Below, in pieces: positions 56,358 through 64,000 of a DNA stretch of 64,000 bases. A model generated the notes under the pieces. It was not told the origin of the DNA, did no database searches, and saw only the letters and a list, made by a program, of their open reading frames with translations. Position 1 is the first letter of the stretch; every line of letters starts with the position of its first letter. Source of the stretch: Leptobrachium leishanense. Taxonomy: Eukaryota > Chordata > Amphibia > Anura > Megophryidae. The stretch lies in NCBI GenBank assembly GCA_009667805.1, contig CM019065.1, positions 155,532,101 to 155,596,100 on the forward strand, read 5' to 3'. The translations under genes were made by a program, and so were the position numbers.

Positions 56358-56543
56358 ACGAATGGCCACTTTGTGACGCTGTACAGGTCACTGCGAGAGA
56401 GGGACCCGGCGAAGTTCTTCAACTACCTGCGGATGTCCATCCCCTCCTTCGACGAACTGTTGTCGAAGGTACGCAAGCCGTTGATGAAAAGGGACACCAA
56501 CATGAGGGACGCCATATCAGCGGAGGAGATGCTGGTCATCACG
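56358..56543 (+). pseudogene. Harbinger transposase, N-terminal fragment
   Basis: Translation reads GHFVTLYRSLRERDPAKFFN, then YLRMSIPSFDELLSKVRKPL and NMRDAISAEEMLVIT. This is the N-terminal part typical of HARBI1-like transposases (DP..FFNY.RM....F..LL). The nuclease DDE domain is absent. The frame continues open through the CR1 fragment to 57356, a chimeric 356-codon ORF that begins upstream in SINE sequence. Confidence 0.75.
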
Positions 56544-56894
56544 TTTGATACTGTTCCGCATAGAAGGCTTATCAATAAATTGCAATCTTTGAGCTTGGAT
56601 TCCAATATTGTTGAATGGATTAGGCAGTGGCTGAGTGACAGGCAACAGAGGGTTGTGGTAAATGGAGTTTATTCGGTGCAAGGTCTTGTTACCAGTGGGG
56701 TACCTCAGGGGTCAGTACTTGGACCCATTCTCTTTAATATTTTTATTAGTGATATTGCAGAAGGTATTAATGGAAAAGTATGTCTTTTTGCTGATGACAC
56801 AAAGATTTGCAACAGGGTTGACGTTCAGAGAAGGGCTACTAAAATGGTGTACGGCTTGAAGGAGAAAAGTTACCAGGAAAGGCTTAATGATCTT
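56544..56894 (+). mobile_element. CR1 fragment with internal deletion
   Basis: 56544-56826 is colinear without gaps with 35574-35856, and 56827-56894 with 36255-36322. The missing 398 bp was removed at a shared GTTC. The fragment keeps FDTVPHRRL, the SGVPQGSVLGP box and FADD. It lacks CR1 3' end sequence, so it is not an ordinary retrotransposition product. Confidence 0.9.
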
Positions 56895-57050
56895 TCATAT
56901 GTCATATGCAGGGTACACCGCTCTTGTCACATCAACCCATGCGTTCACCTTGCTGATCCTGTCCTTGTATTGTTGGCTGGCTGTGTCCCACAATTCGGGG
57001 TGCTCCCCCACTTCGGTGATAAGCCTCTCGACGTCCATGTTACCTGCAGC
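56895..57050 (-). pseudogene. MADF-domain protein of Harbinger, N-terminal fragment
   Basis: On the minus strand the translation reads MDVERLITEVGEHPELWDTA, then YKDRISKVNAWVDVTRAVY. This is the start of a MADF/Myb-like DNA-binding domain, the second protein encoded by many vertebrate Harbinger elements, which helps the transposase reach the nucleus and its ends. The frame is cut at the CR1 fragment. Confidence 0.75.
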
Positions 57051-57402
57051 GTCCACTCTCCAGTGTCCAGGATACACTCTCCAGCCTCCAGGATATACTC
57101 CAGCCACGCCAGGAAAGTTCTGGAGTCTGGACGTGATGGAGGCCGCAGAACAGGTGCGTCTGACTTCTCCACCTCCCGCACACAGGCCGCTAGCCGGACG
57201 CAGCGCACTCTGTGCGGCCGTTCTAGGGGTTGTACTTTCTTGCCTGCCTTGCGTCCGTGGGCCGCGGCCGTTGTGCGTCCGCAGTTCAGTGCGGACGTAC
57301 TTTGTGTAACGGGCCCCGATGGGCTTTCTTTCATGCTATCACAGACGTACTTTTAGGCGCAATCACGGACGTGAGCACTATGCTCATCTGACACCAGCCT
57401 TA

Positions 57403-57600
57403 GCGTCATCGTTTTAGGGCTACATTACATAATTCGCAGTAAAACAGGGAACGCTAGGGAGAAAAAACTGTTAACTTTGTTGCGCTGACATTGTAAAACG
57501 ATGTTCTGCGCAAAGGGTTTTGCCCCTCGCGTTAATGCGTTTTTGCGCACGCGTTGGCATTTGCGCAAAGATTGTTATAGGGCCCAAAATCTTTTCTGTT
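57403..57600. other. Fragment of GGGCTAC-type MITE
   Basis: GGGCTACATTACATAATTCG at about 57417, then a GCGC-rich stretch (TTTTGCGCACGCG) similar to 6540-6600; the second end was not found. Confidence 0.45.
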
Positions 57601-58260
57601 ATCTCTCAAGTCACTCTGGACAAGGTGCAAATAGAAGCCTCAAACCTCACTGTATCAAAAAGTGCAAACACTTTGCTGATGGATTACAGCCGCCAGGGAG
57701 AGGGCAGAATACAGTGAGAGCTCTGTCGTCACTCACTGCTGCACAGGGATAAAATTCAGGCTGTTATAATGACTGAGAATCCCTGTACAGTACAAAAACA
57801 AGTTGTTACTGTAATTCCCATATACAGGCATTATGCCACATACAGATATTGGGTTTATATTCTATTGGTATTTTGTGGATGCTGCATTGCCAATAATCTC
57901 ATTATGATTGATACAAATCCCCACAAACAGGAGATTTGACCATTTTATTATGTGTCTACATCACATTTCCTGGATCTGTCACAAAAGCCTGTATGCTAAT
58001 AATGTAGATCCTGTGTGAAATTGTGCAACACGAGGGACGTCATCTAGAGTTCAGAATCTTTCCTTCCAACACTAATTCTGTAAAGAATAAGTTAATACAG
58101 GAAAAATAAAAAAAATCTGCAAAATTACATTGTTACTTTATCTATCTCTTAACAACATTATCTGTGCAAAATTTATATTATATCCTACATTTAACTGTTA
58201 ACATTTATTTGAAAAAAGGGTGCAACGATATGATAAAAACTTTTCAACACAAATTGCATG
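57601..58260 (+). repeat. Family M repeat, copy 3
   Basis: Aligns with 12400-12692 and 13282-13560 without the Harbinger insertion, though the block at the insertion point is diverged (AATCCCCACAAACAGGAG). Confidence 0.6.
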
Positions 58261-58275
58261 GTAAGGAGGGGTTAA

Positions 58276-58701
58276 GGCTAGGGACAGACTAGCGCACTTT
58301 AAACGTGCGTTCTGGCGCACTTAATTACGGCCGCACTAGCAGCAAATGACGGGCAATGACGGCCAATATACGAAGTACGGTCGCACGAAAGTCCGGCCGC
58401 GCAACACAAGTGGCAAACGAACACATTTTGTCGAGAACGTCAAACCGCTAGTACGGTCGTACAGAGTGCGCTGCGGCCGCATAGTGGCGTGTGTGCGTGA
58501 TTTTGAGATGTCAGACACTGCTAATGTCCGGCCAACATAACGTCCAGATGGAAAAAGTGTTTTATTGATGATCCGTACAAAATCACGAACGCAAATGCGC
58601 ATCGTATGACCGCTATCGCGTACTCCGTGAAAAAATGCATCCATTCGTTCGAACGCACTTTTTCACAGACAACGCGAAAATGCGTTCGTCTGACCCTAGC
58701 C
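58276..58701. mobile_element. Harbinger-type MITE, family H, copy 4
   Basis: 426 bp, GGCTAGGGACAGACT ... GTCTGACCCTAGCC, with TAA at 58273-58275 and 58702-58704, a perfect 3 bp duplication. Confidence 0.88.
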
Positions 58702-59025
58702 TAAGTGTGACCCACTAACCCTGAAAATTTGAAATGCGTCTAGGTTTTGTAATATAAGAAGTATGTCTCCTAAACATGCTGCACAAAGATATAGAACTCC
58801 GTCCTGACCCCACCTTGATTCCCTGCCTGATTTTAACTGGTTTAAACTTTACTTATTTACAGTGTTGCAGTCTCTTTTGGGCTGACGGCTCCTGCTGCAG
58901 GAAGCAGCAGTCATTACTCTGGAGATTGCTGCGTGTGTGATTAGCATGTAGCCAACTGGATGACTTGCAATTTCTCTGCGTTGAGAGACTTTGGACAAGC
59001 AGCTTCAGTTAAGTTAATTTAAGCG

Positions 59026-60122
59026 ATTATTTAAAGAGAGCCGAATTGGCTCCGAAATTACACCGATAGCTGAATTTCCCCCTATGGTGCAATTACAGAG
59101 CCTTTCGGCTATTCAAAGAGCAGACAGTTTGCCAAATGTTTTAAGCATTTTTCGGCAAAAATTCTCTTACATTTTTTTTTAAATAGTATTTATTTTTCTG
59201 TAACAGACCTTTTTATTATTATTCGTCGGACCTTATATATTAATTCCAGGCATTTTATTTATTTATTTATTTATTTATTTATAAAGGATTTAACAGGAAG
59301 GATACATTTTCATACATTAGTTTTTTTGCAAACAGCTTTTAGACTAGGGTCAGACGAAAGCATTTTTAACGTGCGTTTAGACGCACGAAATCACAGCCGT
59401 GCTAGCAGCAAATGACGTCCAATGCCGGGGAACATACGAAGAACGGCCGCACGAAAGTTCGTCCGCGCAACGCAAGTGGCAAACGAACGCATTTTTTCTA
59501 GAACGTCAAACCTCTAGTATGGACGTACAGAGTGCGCTGCGTCCGCTAGAGGCGTGTGTGCGTGATTGGGAGACGTCAGACGCTGCTAATGTCCGGCCAA
59601 CATAACGTCCAGACACAAAGTGTTTTATTGATGATCCGTACAAAATCACGGACGAAAAGGCGCATCGTATGACCGCTATCGCGTATTCCGTGAAAAAATA
59701 CGTCCATTCGTTCGAACGCACTTTTTCACAGACAACGCGAAAAATGCGTTAGTCTGACCCTAGCCTTAAAAGTTGCTGTGTTTTTTGTTTTTTTTTTACC
59801 CCGTTCATCGGCTTTTTTCCAGCGACTGGTCGGTGCTCTGTTCAGTGGATTGTTAGCTTTTTTCAGATGCGTTCTGTAGTTTTTCGATGGCTTATCGGAT
59901 TGGATTTGATGGTTTTCAGCGGTTTTGCGGCGGTTTTTCCATTCTGTTGGGTAGCTTTGCAGCAGTTTTTCGGTTGCATCCAGCAGCTTTTCCCTGCACT
60001 TCGGAGACTCCACGGTGAATGCTGAATTCACTACAGGGCCGGGGAATTTGATTTCCCGAAATGCAGGGAACAAAAGAGCACCAGAATTCCGGGGGAATTT
60101 CAGTGCTCTATGAATAACCCTG
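59026..60122. mobile_element. Family G TIR element, diverged copy with nested Harbinger MITE
   Basis: The left end is worn (TTATTTAAAGAGAGCCGAA) and the right end is CTATGAATAACCCTG. A SINE tail fragment lies at 59262-59310. Confidence 0.55.
59342..59765. mobile_element. Harbinger-type MITE, family H, copy 5
   Basis: 424 bp, GACTAGGGTCAGACG ... GTCTGACCCTAGCC, with TTA at 59339-59341 and 59766-59768. Confidence 0.87.
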
Positions 60123-60374
60123 GTAGTTGATGAAAACCCCAGAAGGCTGTCCATTGGGAGCTGACTGACAACTTTTAAATCAAAGCGTAGCCCTTCTCTT
60201 AAATTTAACCATAACTATTTACATTCTATTAGTTGGTCATGGTGGCTAGAGTATCCCTTTAATTAAAAGTAAATTTACTTAAAAAAAGCGCTATAGTCAG
60301 TCTGAGACAGCACATGTTAAACCTATTAGCTCTTCAAGGCCATACCCTTCTCCGGAGGCATTCAGTATGATTGA

Positions 60375-60694
60375 GGCCCGCGTCAGACGAGCGCACTTTT
60401 TGCATCCATCTGACCGCACTGTTTGCTGTCCGTTGTAGCTTTTCAAAGGAGTCAATAGAGAACAACACACGAAGCACGTGCACACTTTTCACGCGCACAC
60501 AACGCATGTTGCAACAGATGCCAAAGTGGCATTAACGTGAAAAAGCTAGACGGACGTAGAGAAACAACTGCATACAGTTTTTTTTTCTTTTTCTCAACAT
60601 CAGTCAAAATTAACGGATACAATGTAACCACAATCTCATCCGTTAAAAAGTATGCGTTTCTGTGTGCAGTCAGTGCGCTCGTCTGACCCCAGCC
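60375..60694. mobile_element. Harbinger-type MITE, related subfamily
   Basis: Ends GGCCCGCGTCAGACGAGCGCA and TGCGCTCGTCTGACCCCAGCC, the same end design as family H. The interior is different and shorter (320 bp). Right flank TTA, left flank TGA. Confidence 0.65.
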
Positions 60695-61213
60695 TTAATG
60701 ATGACACCTTAATAAATTACAAGGAACAGTATCCCATGTTTTTAAAATGTCACTGCTGGTCCTTTGCTTTTTTTTGAGCCAAGTGCCTTCTCTGTTCACT
60801 GAGTATGAGTGTGTGCAGATCTCTTTCCACAAATATTCCCACTGTAATGGTATGCTCAGAAAGTATTTATCAGTCTTTGATCCCAGATCAGTCATTATAT
60901 AGATGGATCGTTGACTAGGCCACTTTTATCTAGAGTCCTCAATAGTGGAATATCTTGACAATGGTTGAGAATGCTGAAAGTTGTAGTATTCAAATACTAC
61001 TAACATTATATACAGTCAGGTCCAGAAATATTGAGACATCGACACAATTCTAACATCTTTAGCTCTATACACCACCACAATGGAGTTGGAATGAAACAAA
61101 CACAATGTGCTTTAACTGCAGACTGTCAGCTTTAATTTGAGGGTATGTACATCCAACTCAGGTGAACGGTGTAGGATTTACAGCAGTTTGCAGATGTGCC
61201 TACCACTTGTTAA

Positions 61214-62389
61214 CCACTTGGCTGCTATGGACGCGCTCAGCGCGTCCAGCCAAGTGGTTCTCCTGTGCTATGGACGCGCTGAATGCGTCCATGCACAGGA
61301 GGCAGCAATCGGCCAGGATTCCGGCGGATTGCTGCGCCCCCCCCCCCCGGTGCAAGCTGACATTTTGGATGTCAGCCCAGCACTCCAGGACCCCGGCGGG
61401 GCCATTAGATGTTTCATCAAATTCAGGTGCCCCCGCGTGTGCGGAGGAGGCGCCTGAAAGGGAGGGGGGAGGTCCTTCGGACCTCTCTCCCTTCCGATCG
61501 CCGGAGGCCACAGGGTTAAGGCAGGCGCCGTTTGAAAGGGCACAGCCTGCCCTTCCAAACGGTGGCTGACATTAACCCCTGGGAGCTAGATCGTGATCCT
61601 CTCACGGAGCTGGCCGACATCTTGGATGTCAGCCAAGCCTCCAGGAACTCCCCCTGAGGACTGGCGTCATCGTGCTATGCACGATGACGCCAGTCCTGGA
61701 GTTAACCCCTAGCTGCCAGCAATGGTGGAGATAGGGGGTTCCAATGAACCCCCTATCTCCCGATCCGTGGCAGGTAGGGGTTAATGTTTGATATTGTTGG
61801 ATCGGCCAGAGCATGGCCTTTCCAACGATACCAAACATAACCATGTAAAAAGTTTTTTTTTAAAAAAAAAAAATTGAAATAAAAATTAAAAAATATTTTT
61901 TAAAAAAATTATAAAAAAAAACAAACAAGTTTTTTTTTTGTTTTGTTTTGTTAATGCAGCAATATTGTTCCCATTTCAATTATAATGTGAACAATGATGC
62001 TGCACTAACGATTTTTGTTTGCGGTGCGAAATTTTCCCCCAAACAAATGTAACGAGTCCCCATTTCTAATTTTTTTAACAAGCGCACCCCATAGAAAATA
62101 TAACCGCAAATGCTCGCATGTTAAAATGTGGGAAAAAAACTTTACACATTGTAAATTATTGAAAATTCAAATTCTATTGCATTTTTTGTTGTAATATACA
62201 GACAGGACATGACGTATACATATAATAATGACATATTATGAATCTGCCGAGTCTGCCGGAAAGAACGATATATAATATGTCTGGGTCATACATTAAAATA
62301 TGGCTTCAAAACGCGGTTAAACATGATGAGCGAAAGCGGTAAAAATGACCTCAGCACAGAGGTGTGAAAAGCCACAGCAGTGAAAGGGT
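61214..62389. mobile_element. TTAA-target DNA element (family T), copy 3, inside Tc1 B
   Basis: TTAA at 61210-61213 and 62390-62393. Ends CCACTTGGCTGCTATGG and CCACAGCAGTGAAAGGG. The interior matches 24942-26385. It lies between the left inverted repeat and the transposase stop, so the gene itself is untouched. No transposase of its own. Confidence 0.82.
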
Positions 62390-62434
62390 TAAGGGACCAA
62401 AGGTAATGGGAAGAATAATAATCATTAATCAAAT

Positions 62435-63472
62435 TTAATACTTGGTTGCAAATCCTTTGCAGTCAATCACAGCCTGAAGTCTGGAATGCATAGACATCAC
62501 CAGACGCTGGGTTTCATCCCTGGTGATGCTCTGCCAGGCCTCTACTGCAACTGTCTTCAGTTCCTGCTTGTTCTTGGGGCATTTTCCCTTCAGTTTTATC
62601 TTCAGCAAGTGAAATGCATGCTCAATGGGATTCAGGTCAGGTGATTGACTTGGCCATTGCATAACATTCCACTTCTGTCCTTTCAAAAACTCTTTGGTTG
62701 CTTTTGCAGTATGGTTTAGGTCATTGTCCATCTGCACTGTGAAGCGCCGTCCAATGAGTTCTGCAGCATTCGGCTGAATGTGAGCAGTTAATATTGCCCA
62801 AAACACTTCAGAATTCATCCTGCTGCTTTTGTCAGCAGTCACATCATCAATAAATACAAGAGAACCAGTTCCATTGGCAGCCATACATGCCCACGCCATG
62901 ACACTACCACCACCATGCTTCACTGATGAGGTGGTATGCTTAGGATCATGAGCAGTTCCTTTCCTTCTCCATACTCTTCTCTTCCCATCACTCTGGTACA
63001 AGTTGATCTTGGTCTCATCTGTCCATAGGATCTTGTTCCAGAACTGTGAAGGCTTTGTTAGGTGTTGTTTGGCAAACTCTAATCTGGCCTTCCTGTTTTC
63101 GAGGCTCACCAATGGTTTACATCTTGTGGTGAACCCTCTGTATTCACTCTGGTGAAGTCTTCTCTTGATTGTTGACTTTGACACACATACACCTACCTCC
63201 TGGAGAGTGTTCTTGATCTGGCCAACTGTTGTGAAGGGTGTTTTCTTCACCAGGGAAAGAATTCTTCGGTCATCCACCACAGTTGTTTTCCATGGTCTCC
63301 CGGGTCTTTTGGTGCTGCTGAGCTCACCGGTGCGTTCCTTCTTTTTGAGAATGTTCCAAACAGTTGTTTTGGCCACGCCTAATGTTCTTGCTATCTCTCT
63401 GATGGGTTTGTTTTGTTTCTTCAGCCTAATGATGGCTTGCTTCACTGATAGTGACAGCTCTTTGGATCTCAT
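62435..63472 (-). CDS. Tc1-type transposase B, intact
   Basis: 345 residues from the ATG at 63472 (MRSKELSLSVKQ), the usual start for this family. The open frame extends to 63706, but the extra 78 codons lie in the inverted repeat. Residues 1 to about 110 hold two helix-turn-helix units for binding the repeats (IREIARTLGVAKTTVWNILK, then VSKSTIKRRLHQ), separated by a hook motif that reads GRPWKT instead of the usual GRPRKT. The catalytic triad is D in ILWTDETKIN, D in QMDNDLNH and E in SPDLNPIE, with 34 residues between the second D and E (DD34E). There are no stops or shifts. It would cut and paste the element at TA sites; activity is unproven. Confidence 0.93.
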   Translation of the reverse strand: MRSKELSLSVKQAIIRLKKQNKPIREIARTLGVAKTTVWNILKKKERTGELSSTKRPGRPWKTTVVDDRRILSLVKKTPFTTVGQIKNTLQEVGVCVSKSTIKRRLHQSEYRGFTTRCKPLVSLENRKARLEFAKQHLTKPSQFWNKILWTDETKINLYQSDGKRRVWRRKGTAHDPKHTTSSVKHGGGSVMAWACMAANGTGSLVFIDDVTADKSSRMNSEVFWAILTAHIQPNAAELIGRRFTVQMDNDLNHTAKATKEFLKGQKWNVMQWPSQSPDLNPIEHAFHLLKIKLKGKCPKNKQELKTVAVEAWQSITRDETQRLVMSMHSRLQAVIDCKGFATKY

Positions 63473-63832
63473 CTTGAGAGTTGACAGCAACAGATTCCAA
63501 ATGCAAATAGCACACTTGAAATGAACTCTGGGCCTTTTATCTGCACATTGTAATTGGGGTAATGAGGGAATATCACACATCTGGCCATGGAACGGCTGAG
63601 AAGCCAATTGTCCCATTACTTTTGGTCCCGTAACAAGTGGGAGGCACATCTGCAAACTGCTGTAAGTCCTACACCGTTCACCTGAGTTGGATGTACATAC
63701 CCTCAAATTAAAGCTGACAGTCTGCAGTTAAAGCACATTGTGTTTGTTTCATTCCAACTCCATTGTGGTGGTGTATAGAGCAAAAGATGTTAGAATTGTG
63801 TCGATGTCCCAATATTTCTGGACCTGACTGTA

Positions 63833-64000
63833 TATAAGAAGCACTTTCTCGGTCTCCATTCTCTTACATCTGAGCATGCTGAGAGTTATAGTTCATCAGG
63901 ATTACCACAAAAACAAAAAGGAAGCTGGCTCCAGAGTGTGTGCACATTACGCTGTCATTATTCCATATACAGCAGAGGAATTCTGTAACATTTCAGTCCT
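63833..64000. other. Right window edge
   Basis: Short unclassified sequence; nothing recognised. Confidence 0.4.

Larger units (their letters stand above)
56354..57399. mobile_element. PIF/Harbinger remnant with a CR1 fragment replacing its centre
   Basis: The left part (56354-56543) encodes the N-terminus of a Harbinger transposase on the plus strand. The right part holds a MADF-domain protein start on the minus strand and ends ATCTGACACCAGCC, followed by TTA, like the right ends of the family H MITEs. On the minus strand, 57399 to about 57115 is colinear with the first ~280 bp of those MITEs (ACAGAGTGCGCTGCGTCCG, CTAGCGGC, ACGTCCAGAC). The left TIR is missing. Confidence 0.75.
61013..63830 (-). 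mobile_element. Tc1-type transposon B, intact gene, split by a TTAA element
   Basis: Ends CAGTCAGGTCCAGAAATATT and AATATTTCTGGACCTGACTG, with TA outside (61011-61012, 63831-63832). Inverted repeats are about 0.2 kb. Removing the TTAA insertion leaves 1638 bp, the normal Tc1 size. The sequence then joins as CACTTGTTAAGGGACCAAA, matching the other arm (CACTTGTTACGGGACCAAA). Confidence 0.93.

Noticed and set aside
56286..57356. 356-codon ORF as a new fusion gene
   Set aside because: It starts in SINE sequence, joins a transposase fragment to an RT fragment lacking key parts, and ends antisense to the MADF segment. I treat it as a remnant until transcription is shown.
60900..61010. A promoter or gene upstream of Tc1 B
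   Set aside because: Only AT-rich flanking DNA up to the TA target was seen.
62920..62935. CTGATGAGG as a hammerhead core
   Set aside because: It lies within the Tc1 transposase coding sequence and has no stem II or GAAA partner.

Overview
This window is vertebrate nuclear DNA, most likely from an amphibian and probably a frog. Host coding sequence is sparse, introns carry repeats, and the repeat mix is typical of amphibians: Tc1, PIF/Harbinger, hAT and TTAA-target DNA transposons, CR1, L2 and L1 LINEs, a DIRS-type tyrosine-recombinase retrotransposon, and a tRNA-derived SINE. The species assignment is inference. I see no bacterial, plasmid or CRISPR features.

One host gene is complete: NEFL (neurofilament light chain), on the minus strand at 41667-47015. 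It has four coding exons (45993-47015, 43837-43961, 42089-42381, 41667-41755) with consensus splice sites and a predicted 509-residue protein. A TATA box lies just upstream, at 47064-47072. Intron 1 holds a 9 x 20 bp minisatellite and a small hAT element. Intron 2 holds a TIR element with a Harbinger MITE nested inside it. Everything else I can classify is mobile or repetitive.

Layout. 1-2126: 3' end of an L1-clade LINE. 2191-7518: MITEs and one SINE. 8988-9790: a ~32 bp minisatellite interrupted by a fragment carrying a hammerhead-ribozyme motif. 10727-12375: an L2-type LINE split by an 865 bp insertion that is mostly a near-perfect palindrome. 12380-13560: a repeat split by a Harbinger MITE. 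13711-15160: a TIR element filled with an 18-20 bp minisatellite. 15713-16283: a foldback. 18239-18861: a hAT element. 19898-20278: a CR1 tail. 23075-26385: hammerhead-element pieces, a TIR element and nested TTAA elements. 26686-31556: a degraded DIRS element. 32741-34370: a dead Tc1. 35100-36715: a CR1 LINE. 37038-40166: TIR, TTAA and SINE copies. 41667-47015: NEFL. 51126-52466: another TIR/Harbinger nest. 53517-57399: a SINE split by a 2.6 kb hAT, followed by a Harbinger remnant whose centre is a CR1 fragment. 58276-60694: more Harbinger MITEs. 61013-63830: a Tc1 with an intact 345-residue transposase, split outside the gene by a TTAA element.

The elements form a readable stratigraphy. Several insertions are confirmed by target-site duplications together with an uninterrupted copy elsewhere in the window. 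I did not find a convincing new gene system. The observations most worth following are the 0.75 kb palindrome inside the L2 element, the hammerhead-ribozyme elements, the Harbinger remnant with a CR1 filler, and a minisatellite monomer shared by two unrelated DNA transposons.
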